Numbered from the stretch's first letter, positions 21,700-34,600 are shown. The stretch is DNA of 64,000 nt from Trichobilharzia regenti (GCA_944472135.2 OX235262.1:65844887-65908886); one strand, 5' to 3'. The notes: generated from the sequence alone by a model not told the origin. Numbers and translations: made by a program.

Positions 21700-24600
21700 G
21701 TACACGGACACCCATTTAAAGTATGATGGTTTTAGGAATTCGCGTATCTATTAGTTATTTACAGTCGGTGTCTGCAATCCAACCTCTTCACGCAGAAGTC
21801 CCAGAAATAATCAATGGATCGACAAAGAGAGTTCACCTAACTGGAATTGCAGATATCAAATATTCAGGTACTTTGGAGGAAATTACTCGCGATAATGATA
21901 AGTACCCGTCAGTGTTAGTGAAAAGTTAATGTTTGTTTATTGTAATTGGTCTTCATTTGGCCGGGACTATCAATGACTACTTTTGCTTCGCCGTATGCCG
22001 GCTAGCAGAGAACTGGAGAAATACAACCAGAAGTATTAAAGCAGATTTTTATTAACTTTTGTTTACAGATTTGCACGCAGTAGCTTGTTACTCTATTTCC
22101 ATATTGGTGGAAAAATAAACAATCTTATTATCCCTCCCTCTTCTGTTTCTCCTAGTCAGTTACTATCCATAGCATTCTGGGTATTAAGCGTAGTCTTGTG
22201 GAAGCATCTACAGGTTTGGGATCAATCTATGGAATCTACGCCTGGAATAGAGAAGCTTTTGTCTAATATTGGGAAACTCCGGCCTATGAATGCCATATTG
22301 AAAGAAACGATTGTAGGCTTTTATAACACATAGTAGACCTCATGGGACGAGGAAGAGCTGGAGATATTCTGACCCGTCCTTCTGTGGTCATGAGGATGAG
22401 GTGGTTTCTGACCATGGTAGGCTCATTGGCTCTCTTTTATGCAACTTTCCTGCCACAGAAGCTGGCTGTCTGGTAATGATAAGGTAAACATACCGCGCTC
22501 AGCGTTCAGCTACATGATCCTGAGCAACCGATCTAAATTGGCGAGTGAAAACTAACCTGTTTCTTACGAGAGTTTATTTACGAAAATCACGGCAAATATG
22601 GGCGTTGATAAAGCATATCCCCTGTTTGAAGTGGCGCCTTTGGCTTAACCTTGACGGCATTTGCGCGGTTTCGTTGACTCGAGTTGTGGCTAGTCGTCCA
22701 GCAAACGTAGTAGACGCTATTTCGCTGCTTATTTTGCTCTTGTTGGATGAATTTATATGAAAATTATTGTTCGATATTGTTCTTGAGCATTTGCTGATTG
22801 CTTGTGTGACAGGACGCTTAAATACATGGTTCATGCAGTGATTTTTGGCATACCGAGTAAGCTTCGCGTACATTTCAACGACTGTCATTCGATAAATTTC
22901 TTTGCAGATTGGCGGAAACTTGTACTCGATCTCAAATTTCCCTATCAGCTATTGTGCAGTACCTATTACTGCTGCAGGAACCAAAGAATATGGTTGATAT
23001 CGAATTCCTGCATCCTCCCGCACTTCTGTGTGTTGTTTTGAGAGAGGAAAGTCAATAGAATGCATAGATACAAGCGAAAATTAGTGTTCACAAATGGGCA
23101 GAAATTGCAATATGTTTTACGATCACTTATAACATTCACTGTTTTCTGCCGAAGTTTTTAAGTGAGTTAAATGCACACTGCAACATTTTAGTAATTTGGT
23201 GGATTTCAATACCATCCTCGTGATCAGGTACGTAAAGACATCTGACGTGTGCGTCACTTTTTCCTACTAGTGAGTTTGGTTTCATAAACTTCCGATTTTT
23301 GTCATTGTCCTGACGCCACATTCGCGCTTGTTCGAAGTTAATTCACCAAATTATTTTAAAACCACGTAGAAGTAGTGTCCGACATCTCTTAAATCTATGG
23401 ACGTAAGGTTTAGAAGTGGTTGCTATATCCATTTAGGGAAGGCTCATCGATTTTTTCAAGTAAGGGCTACGCATCATATTCCTAAATGCCTCCAGAAGCA
23501 ACAAAATCTTCAGAAGTTATTAATGGGGTCCCAGCTCCTCTATTTCGAGACATATTATAGGGACAGGTCATAAAACTGGCGTTTGCACATTCTTTAAACC
23601 TATCTGTAAACTGACGCACTACTTTTGCAGGCAATATACTATTTCCTCAATAAAGTGAGAATTGAATACTTCGGCTGCATAAAACGAGTAAGTAGTATTC
23701 TGGCAATACCAATGACAACAACAAGTCTAGGAGTTAAGCACTACAACTTTTACTTTACTGAATACACCAGCAGACTTTACATAAACACTTGACAGATCAA
23801 ATTTATACAGGGAGTCAGTAAGATCTTACTGAATCGATTTAGTAAACTAAAAGTGCTTTCGGTTTCCACAGGAGTTCTCCGTGCCGAATTTATTCCCTCA
23901 AGGGCCTAAAAAGATTAAAACTTCAATTAAATAACACTGATGTGGAAGAAATTCCATTCTTCATTACTACGCTTAATGAAAATGAACTTAATGAAAAGGA
24001 ATGCACTAAGAACTCAGTGCAACTCGATACACAATAGTATATATACAAATAAACTGAAAAATAATGCCCTCCTTACCTTCTAAACAACTTGTCTTTATTC
24101 CAGGATTATAATTTTTCACCTATGAGCCTGAGTTATGTCTACGAAATCGCAATATTACATCAGTTAAATCTTCCCCGAAAACCAAGGCCACTTGAAACCA
24201 ATAGCAACATAGCAACAAGCGTCATTGAGGGGATATGCAATAAAGTCGCTCGGCAAATATAGCTCACAGAAAACATGCTATCTGATATGCTTCAATACTA
24301 CGTAAAAGCCTATCAACACTGTTGAGCAATGGAAACCCGTTTTAACTGGAAGTAACCCAATCCTGACAATAAACAATGTGTAGCATTCGTTTGAATGTTG
24401 GTTAATAAGCCGATTATCCTGGGGGGGGGGGGTTCACTTATGGTTACTGACGATGAAAACGCATATAACTGCATAATATCCAGTCCTCTAATATAGATAT
24501 TGACTGTTTGCGAAATGCCGTAACATGTTAACAAACCGTGATTTAAGCTTTAAAGGAGGTTAAAATACACAACAATTTTGCCATATCTACTGCTCCTGGG

Positions 24601-26301
24601 AAAACAGGACTGCAGTGTGCACAATACACTGGCTCGGCTCAGTTTATGGAAAGTGGGCGAGAAAGGGCTGTTATCTCTCTGGTCTTGTCAGGGAAATCGA
24701 CAATAGGTGCATAGGCCTGAGGCTGTGTGGAGTTAGTTTAAGCGGCCATAATATCAGCTATCCCGACACTACACCCCGGGATGTCTACCTGAGTAACTTG
24801 GTCGTAGTTCTATGCGGAAAAGCCAATGACTTTTTAGTTTGCTCAGGCCAGAATGCATCTACACATCTTAAACTAACAAGATAAAAATAAACCCATCACA
24901 CAGCTCTTTAGTGATGAATGAAATTTAAAATGCACTTGGTGATCAGATGAAAACGGCATGTGTCTAGTACATATCAGTGTAGTTCATTTCTTGTTTAAAA
25001 TAATCCAGGTACCGGGCAATGAGTGGCATCAGGTGGGCATCTCCCACGAAACCGCACAGTGCAGTGACTACTATCCGCTGGCTGTCTCCCACGCAACGAG
25101 TGTTGTCACTCGACTATAAGGACATTATGATTACGATGGTGGCTAAGTTATTAGTATTTAAAATACGGTCTTAATAGTATTGCAAGAAGCCTAATTACAA
25201 TTCGGAAAGGAGTGACTTTGAGAGCCATTGTGAATTGCCTGGGAAAAGATAAACTATTACGAGCTGTACTGCATGCATTTCGGACCATCCCTGTATGAGT
25301 AACAGTTACACAGTCAATCGTAGATGGGTTAAGTAAAAGGGTAACAGGAGACCGGCTGACAGGATCTACAAAAATTTTGGAAAAATATCTGGCACTGCCT
25401 GATGTTAGATTGTTTTAGGGAAGTTTCCTGCCCACGCAGATGGATAAAATCTCTTTTTCTAGGGGACAGAGTAGAGTCAACTCCAAACAGTATAGAGGAG
25501 GCTAACAGAAAAACTATTCATGCAAGGTCGGATGTGAACATTTCGAAGAAAACGCAGCTGAAAGTGGACATCCGTGGATAAAATTTTACTTTTTAGAACT
25601 GTTTTTCTGATTGCAAGACGACATTTCACTTTGGGAATTAAACTCACTTCTCTTAGGCTGTATTTTAGGTGACGAATAGCAAGCACTACAATATATTTAA
25701 AGCTGGATTGCTGAAATACTCCTTGGGGATACTGAGTATTTGAATTTCATTCCAACGCTAGCCAGCGCAAAGTCTTGGATTTTACTCATTCATAAGTAAA
25801 ATGAAGAAAGCATCACTGTTTAATGCCACCTCGTACTCGTATGATGGGTGCATCAATATGTTGTCAACTAAATGATATCGAAGGAAACTTGGAACTAAGC
25901 TGTATATCCTCCGTTTTGAAGAGTTGTATTCATTGCTCACATTTTTTAAGCATACCCCACAGACTCGCTCGCTTTTTAAAGAAACTTAGGCAATAACGGT
26001 GACTGATATTTATTATACCTTACGACATAGCGAAGATTCCTTCCCAAGTGATAGTAACATGTTTTATAAAGCGAAATCAAAATAACGATCATGATGACTG
26101 AATGATGAAATTTTCTAGGGATTTTATTGAATGTTGTCATTTCATGCGTTTTGTTTTAGTTTATCAATTAGAAGAACTCGCTACCTTTGTTATTGATGCT
26201 CCAATATTAAATTGTGAACTATCTTTCGTACTTTTTACATGATGGTTCGTCTGACTGAGAGAATCGATACTTTCAGCTAAGAAGAGTGGTGTCTGCTGAA
26301 T
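21700..26301. other. 4.6 kb without recognised features, upstream of the ABCG gene
   Basis: No repeat family described elsewhere in this window is recognised. A minus frame at 22574-22888 (104 aa), a + frame at 22085-22333 and a + frame at 24615-24884 are open but show no family motif or splice pattern. A poly-G run lies at 24421-24432. It presumably includes the promoter and 5' UTR of the ABCG gene; ATACTTTCAG at 26267-26276 is a possible acceptor (cis or spliced-leader) 25 bases before the ATG. Confidence 0.3.
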
Positions 26302-26446
26302 ATGAAGGGAAGTGGGTGTAATACAAGTGAGACCAGTGAGAAATGGGTTAGGAATAATGGATGCCAGCAAGTCTCAAGTATGGAGTCTAATGAGACGAAT
26401 AACTTAAGATTTGAAGACATTAAGTACTTTGTTCTTCAAGGAAGAG
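26302..26446 (+). CDS. ABCG1: ABCG-like transporter, exon 1
   Basis: The start ATG at 26302 is chosen because an in-frame TAA lies at 26278-26280 and no ATG intervenes. The protein begins MKGSGCNTSETSEKWV, a polar N-terminus, and reaches NNLRFEDIKYFVLQGR, the first strands of the nucleotide-binding domain. It ends after one base of a codon at a GTATTT donor (26447). ATG 26383 (MESNETN) is an alternative start that would keep the domain. Residues 1-48. Confidence 0.82.
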
Positions 26447-26482
26447 GTATTTCTCAATAATATAAACACTTCTATTGTGTAG
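26447..26482 (+). other. 36-bp micro-intron
   Basis: GTATTT...TGTGTAG, 36 bases, AT-rich. Removing it joins G to CT to form Ala49 and restores the ABCG reading frame ([18 protein letters not shown]). Very short 5' introns are characteristic of schistosome genes. Confidence 0.88.
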
Positions 26483-26793
26483 CTGGTAAAAAATTTATCT
26501 TGAAAGGTATCACTGGAGAGTTTAAATCTGGTGAACTAAGCGCAATTATGGGACCCAGTGGGGCTGGAAAAAGTTCATTGATGAATATTTTAGCTGGTTG
26601 TTGTACAAGAAACGTTATTGGCGATGTGTATGTTAGTTCGTCGCCGAGAAACCTACAGCAGTTCCGAAAGATGTCATGTTATATAATGCAAGATGACTTA
26701 TTGCTTCCTCATCTTTCAATAGATGAGGCAATGATGTGCAGTGCTAATCTCAAGTTAAGTGAAAAAACCAGTTATGCGTCTAAAAGGAAAATT
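26483..26793 (+). CDS. ABCG1: ABCG-like transporter, exon 2 (Walker A, Q-loop)
   Basis: Residues 49-152. It carries [20 protein letters not shown], Walker [10 protein letters not shown] (72-80), the ABCG-typical LMNILAG, and [20 protein letters not shown] with Q-loop Gln118. It ends in KRKI at a GTGAGT donor (26794) in phase 0. Confidence 0.96.
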
Positions 26794-28814
26794 GTGAGTT
26801 TTTTGATAGTGATCCGAATCTTACTGGTTTATTTTAATAATTTATAAATACATATTTATCAAGTCCCACAAAGAATAGCGTTTGCTATTACTTATTGTTT
26901 GAAAAATTCCTTTTATATCAGCAAGCGAATAGTGAATAGATACGAGTTAAGTCTGAAGCCTTGATCACTCGAACTATTAGGCTTGTCTAAAAATTTTAGA
27001 AAAATTTACTCGTTACTTGTTAGTTGTTACTTGAGACTACACCTTGATTTTCAAAAGCCAGAATAGAATCGTCCACATCTAGAATTTTGTTCCCCTTGCC
27101 GAACCAGTAAAACTGTCTACCAAAACCCATATTTTCAGCATCTGCTCCTTCATATATCCACTATACGGAAAATCGAAAGGACTATAGTGGGCCTAAGGCC
27201 TAATCTTCTCAATAATCTGTTGAACATGCTTGCTTTATCATTTGCAGTTTATTGCTCTCTGAATATGTTTTAGTTATAAAGTGAAATGTTTTTTACATAA
27301 TTTTCAATAATATTAAATTGATACTGAAATGTACAGATAAATACCTGAAATCACTACTCTTAAATTTTTTAAGCTATTTTTATCAGGAGAGTCTAGAACT
27401 TATTTGACAGTCTGAAGATTCGTTAACAGCCATTTTTATCACTGTTGTTCTTAGTTTTCTCGGTTTAAGCCAACTTATCAACAGATTTTACGACAAGTGA
27501 CTTTTTGTTTCTTATTTTGACTGGAGACTTATCAGATAAGAATTTATTCGGAATATTTTTTTGACTTTAAATGATCATAAGTAGTTGACCTTATCGGGAA
27601 CGATTGCCAGCTAGGATTACCGTGTATCTCATTAGAAAAACATATATAATGTTTTCCTGAATTTATCTACTCAATGCAGCTTTACTTACAACCAGATACC
27701 TTAAAACACACTCACGAATATTTCTGGTAGAGGTAAGACGAATAATTAAAAGGTATTCAAAATGCAAACAAAAGCATGTCTCCTCCAATTATTTTGGGAA
27801 ACAGCCTTTGCATCTTAAAGCAAACAGCCTGCAGTTAGCTAATAAAAGCTTCGTGGAAGTAACGTTGTATACCGACTCTTCACCACTGGTGAACTGAAAT
27901 TCGCAGCTTCATGATATTGTGGGCAGAATATCTGTATGAAATTACGGGTTTTGTGGTTATTTGGATGCAGAGCCTTAATCTCCTTGAAGTAGTCAGATGC
28001 ACTATTAGTCGAGAGAGGAATTAAAATTCACCCAGAAAGTTGCTCGTGGTACTTTCCAGTGTATCTGCCGAACAGTCAGATCGTAACTACAGAAAGTATA
28101 TTAAGATGAGTGAATATTTAGTAATCGAAGTGTTTTCGATAATAACTTGAGAAAACACCATTCTTTAAAGTGTGTTAACTTTTGAAAGGTTAACTTCTCA
28201 TGAATGCACCATTAAACATTCATACCTTTTTAGATTTGATGTTAATTAGCAGATGAAAGTAAAATGGATAAAACTAGGTAATATAGGAAAGGGGCTATTG
28301 TTGGCAATGTATTAGATGAACCTCTCTGAGACAGTTCATACAAATAAGTGAGAACACACTTCTTTGTGTTTCCCTGAAACACCACGTGACAGGTTATGAA
28401 AAAGTATGTGAAATGTATTTCTGTAAAAAATGTACAGAATACTAGATTGCAGTCTGGTTAATTAAATTTAAAGGCTGTGGACACATTTGAGCAGTGAGTA
28501 AATTGTGATGCTGTGGAGGTGCTCTATAAATAATGTAACACACTGTACTTGGAGCATATATCGTAAAATATAAGGGACCAAAAAGTAATTAGAAATATCC
28601 CTTTAATGACCAATGAAATATGATTATTCCAAAACCAATTCATCTTATCACATACTAACGTTTGACAATTTAAAGGGCGGCTAGTATACAGAAAATTACT
28701 TATGCATTCTTTTTGCAGCTTGCCGTGTAAACTCTATTATCTAACCCTATCAAAAGTCTCAAAAGTTGACTTGATATTACACGCAACTTATTCTTTAACA
28801 AATATTTTTATTAG
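26794..28814 (+). other. ABCG intron 2
   Basis: 2021 bp, GTGAGT...TTATTAG. No recognisable repeat or RNA gene was seen; uniformly AT-rich. Confidence 0.7.
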
Positions 28815-28960
28815 GTTGATAACATCATAAATCTGCTTGGACTGAGAGAAGCTGTGCACACGAGAACTTCTCAACTTTCTGGTGGTCAAAAGAAACGCCT
28901 GGCAATTGCTCAAGAGTTAGTTAACAATCCTCCAATAATGTTTTTCGATGAACCAACAAG
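28815..28960 (+). CDS. ABCG1: ABCG-like transporter, exon 3 (signature, Walker B)
   Basis: Residues 153-201 (last codon split). [19 protein letters not shown] leads into the ABC signature LSGGQ (173-177), then [15 protein letters not shown] and Walker [10 protein letters not shown] (193-201) with catalytic Glu198. The donor GTAAGA follows at 28961. Confidence 0.96.
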
Positions 28961-29414
28961 GTAAGATTCTTGTTGATAACTATGCGGGACTTTATTTCGA
29001 AATTCAACATATTTATTGACTATATATCATTAATGTAAACAGGTATTTAAGGGAAACCGTGATCTTTTCTGGCCTGAAATAATAATAATAACTTTTAAGA
29101 TAATTTCAGTCTTGACGAAAAGATGAAAATTTCAACCAGCTTATACTAAATTATCAGCTGTTTTGCTTACTAGAACGAATAATCAGTAATATCATCAACT
29201 CAAAACTTTTTATCATTTCTAAACTTAAACTTATTTTCTCAATATGACTATGCGTAGAATGAATTAATTATTTATGTCAAAAGTCGGTATATACTTAAAG
29301 TCATATAGAATAGAAGCGTGTACTTTCTAATTCCCAGGAGATGGTAAGAATCAAATAACCAAATTAGTTACCCAACTCCGACGTGGGATAATCACCAAAA
29401 TTTATTCTGAACAC

Positions 29415-29935
29415 AATTTAATATTTAAGTGTTGGTTTGTAGGCATTTGATTGGTTTCAGGATTTCATCATGAGCTGACGTTAGTTAGAGAACCATTGGA
29501 AAACCAGCTGGGAGTACTGGACAGCTGTTTCCCCCGTCCTAGTTTGGGACTCTTCAGCAGTATGAACCCACCGGGATTCGAACCCAGGACCTTCCAGTTA
29601 CAAGGCGAGCTCGTATACCAATAAGCCACTGGGACCCAATCCAATGGTCCTTGAATTCTAACTTCTTCCAATTCACGACATAGCGTGACCACTAGCCAAT
29701 ATCTTCGGCGAGTATTTGTCCTCACACCCATTGGACCATTGGATCGGGTCCCAGTGGCTTAATGGTATACGAGCTCGCCTTGTAACCGGAAGGTCCCGGG
29801 TTCGAATCCCGGTGGGTGCGTACTGCTGAAGAGTCCCAAACTAGGACGGGGGAAACAGCTGTCCAGTACTCCCAGGTTTTCCAATGATTCTCTAACTAAT
29901 GGCAGCTCATGATGAAATCCCGAAATTTAATATTT
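29415..29935. mobile_element. Fold-back family B hammerhead SINE pair with 12-bp target duplication
   Basis: AATTTAATATTT occurs at 29415-29426 and 29924-29935. The 497-bp insert is a minus-strand SINE (tail, ribozyme, tRNA head, 5' part; about 29427-29735) joined head to head to a + strand SINE (tRNA head from about 29745, ribozyme, tail; to 29923). The tRNA-like head resembles tRNA-Thr(UGU): A box TGGCTTAATGG, loop CTTGTAA, B box GGTTCGAATCC. Both copies share a private GGG insertion that breaks the CGAAA of the hammerhead (CGGGGGAAAC), so one copy was made from the other. Confidence 0.88.
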
Positions 29936-31195
29936 GTTAGAAATTAAAGTGATCAAGAAGGTAAGTAGGAAGATTTTACAATGTATATGGCATCGATTGA
30001 CCTGAATAGTCTTAATCAACGGACAATTAAGCCTACCCATCAGTTGGCTTTAGTCTCAGAAGGCATCTAATTACCTTTTATTTGATGACAGACTACCTTG
30101 GTATTGTCATTCTGTGAGAATTATTGTGACTTATATTCATATTGAGATCTATTGATACAAACTTACTAACTGTGATGTCGAGTGATTTTAGAGTTGTTAC
30201 CTCGTTATGTATCTATGCTAATGTCTGACAGGCGGCTAACAGAACAAAGAAGAGCGTTATAAATTATATTATTTCTTTTTTGCATATGTGGCTTACGCGC
30301 AGTTTGCGAGGTTGGCTTTAGAATTAAAGTTGAGGCTTTCTACATTTATAATGAAAGATAATAACGGCTAGAATTTTTCTGCAGTAGATTGAAAACTGTT
30401 TGTGGTTATATGTTGTGTGTGGTCAGTTAGCTTTAGTCATGTTACTTGCACAAACAATGCCTTGGGAATGTCTGTTTGAACCACAGTCCCATATTCCACA
30501 TTTCTAGTTAGAAAGCTTTCTGCTGATGACTTCCATGAGATAAATTCATAGTTGATCAATGGCTTAGGTGGTTTATTACAAAAACCATTCAGATTCTCAA
30601 CGGAGTTATCTCCAACCTTCTTAATCGCTTTTGCAAAAAAATATTTGTTTATATTTTAAATCACCGTTAGTTTTTTAAATAATGCCAAAGTAGCAATTTG
30701 GGGGATCAAGCCCGACTTTTTCTGATCCTGATAATAAGTGCTACACATCTGCGTCCGATTCAGATTAGAATTCAGTGGTTCTATAGATGATTTTGGTCCT
30801 TGTTGAAATCTACCCTGAAAGCAATCAAATTCCTACAACCAAACAATTGAAAAGTTATATGCTCTATGAACTAGTGTCATGTTTTAGTCTGACCACTTCA
30901 GTATATGTAAGAAATATCTCCTCATTACCGTAGTAAACGAAGATTTACTACCCACTGCCGAATGTTTATTTTGTATGTAACATTTAATGCCTAATCTTAT
31001 TATCTTAATAATAATCTTAATATAGATGCAAAGTGATGTTTAAATTATTGAAATGTTTCATATTTATTCATACTTTCATTTTTTGTTTGATATTTTGCAA
31101 AACAAATACTGAAAATGTATGCTGGAATCTCCATACAACCGTGAAATCTTTCTGACTGACTGATATATAAATAAAAAAATCTGTCCATCGTTCAG
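29936..31195 (+). other. Rest of ABCG intron 3
   Basis: Intron 3 (28961-31195) ends TTCAG. No element was recognised apart from the fold-back SINE at 29415-29935. Confidence 0.6.
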
Positions 31196-31319
31196 TGGAT
31201 TAGATAGTGCTTCATGCTTTCATTGTATTTCTTTACTACGACGACTGGCACGTGGTGGTAGAACAATAATCTGTACAATACATCAACCAAGTGCAAAAAT
31301 ATTTGAATTATTTGATCAT
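31196..31319 (+). CDS. ABCG1: ABCG-like transporter, exon 4 (D-loop, H-loop)
   Basis: Completes Ser201 and covers residues 202-242: D-loop [27 protein letters not shown] with switch His230, then AKIFELFDH. The donor GTAAGT starts at 31320; phase 0. Confidence 0.95.
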
Positions 31320-31399
31320 GTAAGTCTACTTGTTTATTTATTTAATTGAATCAATGAGTCACTGTAATGGAAGCCTCAATGCTATGAAATATAAAGGAA

Positions 31400-31625
31400 A
31401 TTTCATTCCTTTGTGTTTCGAGTAAAACATAGAGCTTCAAGCTTGAACTTAGAAGTTTCAGTAGCAGTGGTGCAGCTTTACAGAGCAGGATTTCTAGCCT
31501 CACTCCAAATCTTTTATCTTTGCAAGGTTTACTGTCGTTTAAAGGAGGATTAGGAGTGCACTGGCAAGAAATCTAACCCGGACGGCGTGCATGATTAATG
31601 AGAAATTCTACCACTCAACTATCAA
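31400..31625 (-). repeat. Decayed family E SINE
   Basis: In family order on the minus strand: damaged tRNA-like head (TAGAATTTCTC, CCGGGTTAGATTTC), body with GAGGCTAGAAATCC, and tail GAAGCTCTATGTTTTACTCG. Strongly diverged. Confidence 0.65.
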
Positions 31626-31734
31626 CACACTAAACATAGTTAGTAGTTTATATACATAATTAACGAATTCCATCGCAGTGGCTAGATATTCAGATGACTC
31701 AGCACATAATATGAACGTCTTAAGGTCGATTTTT

Positions 31735-32012
31735 GGTGAATTCATGGGTGTGTATTGATGAAGAGTCCCAAACTAGGGTGACACAGTTTTCCAACACTCT
31801 CTTGCTTTCAAGCCAGTGGTTAGGACTCTCGCCGACCATGCACATGGTCCGGGGTTCGAGCCCTCGCCGACGCACACCTGATATCTATGGTTGGCCTGCG
31901 AATTTTGGGCTACCGATATCCACGCTGAAAATTCCATACGTGTACCAAAAATACGGTGTGAAATCAAGCTGTAATCAAAAATAAAAAATAAAAAAATAAA
32001 ATAAAAACTAAT
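31735..32012 (+). repeat. Family B fragment followed by family F tRNA SINE
   Basis: 31750-31797 is a degraded hammerhead segment (TGATGAAGAGTCCCAAACTA). From about 31810, family F: tRNA-like head GTGGTTAGGACTCTCGCCGA with B box GGGGTTCGAGCCC, body with CACACCTGATATCTATGG and AATACGGTGTGAAATCAAGC, and an A-rich (AAAATA)-like tail to about 32012. The second family F copy is at 61775-61965. Confidence 0.72.
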
Positions 32013-32828
32013 GTCGTTTTGTGATTGAAAGTGTAATCAGTCATATCTCTCTAAACAAACATTTGAAAATCACGAATATATGTTTTCCAAATAGTCGGTA
32101 GAGGCAAATGAGCGCTCCTTGTGTCTTTCTAAAAGTACTCAACCATTTATTGTTGCTTGTTTTGTTTTCACCTATATTCTTTATAGACTTTTTTCGGTTT
32201 ATTAATTCGAAAAGACAATATTTTGTGTTAGGTTTGAGTGAATTTGAGCGTTTGCTTATATATACATACGCTCATTCTAGATTTCTTTGATCCTATATAC
32301 ATTGCTTTGAAGTTTACTGAAGAATGGACAGACTTGATAAAACTGCTGAAGAGTCTGAAAAGCAAACTGGATTATAGGATGAATAAATCATTTTTTGGTC
32401 TTTATAACTGAAGCTGTTTTTCACTCACTGCTGAACTGTTGATTAGTTTCAGTTAAAGCCAGTGATACTCATATACTGTTGAGGGTCTCTATTTTAGACA
32501 CCTTGCAGCGGATATTACAGAAAATATCCACACAATACTTTACTTCTAGTGGTTTATTAAAGATAAATTTACTTAGTCCATATCGATTTGGGCGGTAATT
32601 AACTAATAATGTTATCAGTACTAAATTTATTTCCAAGTATAATTATATCCTAGATTATTGATAAATACATCAATAGCATTTCACTCTGTAATATAACTAG
32701 AAGAGACTAATGAAAAATCGTCATCATATGTCTGGTTTAGGGAAAACATTTTCTATAATGTTGGTATACATTAACCCATGCTTCTTAATTTTCCTTTAAC
32801 ATAGCTTAAAAGTATAGACTAGGTGATA

Positions 32829-33405
32829 TAATACCATTCTGCATGGGAGATTTCATCATGAGCTGACATCAGTTAGAGAACCACTGGAAAACCTGGAAGT
32901 ACTGAACAGCTGTTTCGTTCTAGTTTGGGACTCTTCAGCAGCACACACCCACCGGGATTCGAACCCAAGACCTTCTGGTTACAAGGTGACCTCGCAGACC
33001 ACTGAGCCACTAGGACCCGATCCAATGGTCCTTGAATTCTAACTTCTGCTAATTCACGGCATAGCGCGACCATTTCGCAATGTCTTTTTTGATGAAGTAC
33101 TGCCTCATCTTCAACCTGCTGTACGTCACTGGTCACGGATTCCCACTAGAACCCCAGGTTAACTGCCTGAATATGGCCAGTTGCTAGTGAGCATCAGATT
33201 AATTTTCAAGTATTGGTTTTGTAGGGATTTGTTGTTCGAACCCCGGGGGTACGTACTGATGAAGAGTCTTAAACTGGGACAAGACAGCTGTCCAGTACTC
33301 CCAGGTTTTCCAGGGGTTCTCTAACTTGTGTCAGCTCATGGTGAAATCCTCCATGCAGTCAAACGAAATCCCTACAAAACCAATACTTGAAAGTAATACC
33401 ATTCT
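32829..33405. mobile_element. Fold-back family B hammerhead SINE pair with 12-bp target duplication
   Basis: TAATACCATTCT at 32829-32840 and 33394-33405 bounds a 553-bp unit: a nearly full-length minus-strand SINE (32841 to about 33225) and a + strand copy truncated inside the B box (about 33236-33393). The minus ribozyme (about 32898-32943) keeps CTGAAGA and GAAAC but has a stem II mismatch. The + copy (about 33254) has TGATGAAGAG and CAAGAC and is damaged. Both ends of the unit are the family tail (GCATGG.AG, ATCCTCCATGCAGTC) in opposite orientation. Confidence 0.88.
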
Positions 33406-34600
33406 CGGTGTGTTGAAAACGTAACAGAGAGTACTTCGTGCTGAATATTTGAAATACTGGGAAAAGATGCATCTACCATGTGTCTTGTTTTAGTTTTTAA
33501 CTTGTTAACAAGTCAGATATGTTCACGCACAATTTAAATTCTCAATATTCATACTGTATGACAATTAAATGGTTAAACTGTAGTACTAAAGTGTATTGAT
33601 TTTTGGAAGGAACTCTGTTAATCAGTAGATATCTGACACACATTATCAATCATGATCTTCCGTTTGCATAACTATATTAATTTTCCTTAAGAAGAATCGT
33701 GTGTTTCGGAATTTCATTTTGGACTAGCATGCATCTACATTCACATATGACCTAGACAATAAAAGTTATTGTAAATTTGTACTATAATGACTGAAATGTT
33801 TAGTCATGCTTTAAAAGCCAGGCTAGCTTTCTTCATTGGGTCGGATTTGGAATCTTTATGAAGCCATTTCTATTGAAAGAAAGACAATGCAAGCTTCATA
33901 AATAAACTGACCATTTCAGAGGACACAACTTCAGGAATATCATTTACCTGAGCTCTAAATCTTCTCCAACAGTCATGACTGTTAGAAAAGTTCACCTGAT
34001 TGTCTAAACGGAGATAACACCTAATCCTGTTATATGAGGCTTGCTTTAATTATCCCCTTTAGTAAAACAAATTGAGTTTCATAAGCAGAATACGTAATCA
34101 AGATAACATAAATTATTTATCTCTAAAATGTTTCTCGGACAAGTATGGGCCATCGCAGCTCCACAGCTTAAAGTCTAAAAGAGATGTGAAGCGGAATAGT
34201 CGAAAGAAAGATAAAACAACGGATGTAGTCACAGAGTACTTGCCATCTTCTTAACTGAGACAAAGTATTGAATTTTTGTAAAGCATGAACAGCAAACATT
34301 GTGGGATGAAGTGAATTCAGTTACATTACGTGTACTCTAAATTTCTGAATTATTTGCATTTGACAATGGCATTTTTTTTAAAAACTACAAAACTGTAAGC
34401 AAATTTTCAATTAAGTATGTATCTGGAAGATTTAAAGCATACAAAATGTAATGAATTGAATTAATTCTACAATATTTGTTGTTCTTACTTTACAAAATAT
34501 TTTGAAGAGAATTAATTGTAAGAGACACCATAAATGATGGTGTGTCTTCGGTGCACTTTTTGTCACAGTAGAAATTAATACAATACAATTACAAAGGCAG
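33406..34600. other. ABCG intron 4 segment without recognised repeats
   Basis: AT-rich. A + frame at 34072-34254 (60 aa, ending TTDVVTEYLPSS) follows a possible acceptor CCCTTTAG, but it breaks the ABCG frame logic and is not called. Confidence 0.4.

Noticed and set aside
22574..22888. 104-codon minus-strand frame as a gene
   Set aside because: No motif, no splice context, and composition like the surrounding non-coding DNA; kept only as a note in the intergenic entry.
29745..29822. tRNA-Thr(UGU)-like sequence as a genuine tRNA gene
   Set aside because: A and B boxes are clear, but the acceptor stem does not close, and the sequence is followed by hammerhead and SINE tail in many copies. It is a SINE head.
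34072..34254. 60-codon frame after a CCCTTTAG acceptor as an alternative terminal exon
   Set aside because: Exon 4 ends in phase 0, but the residues show no ABCG similarity; no other support.
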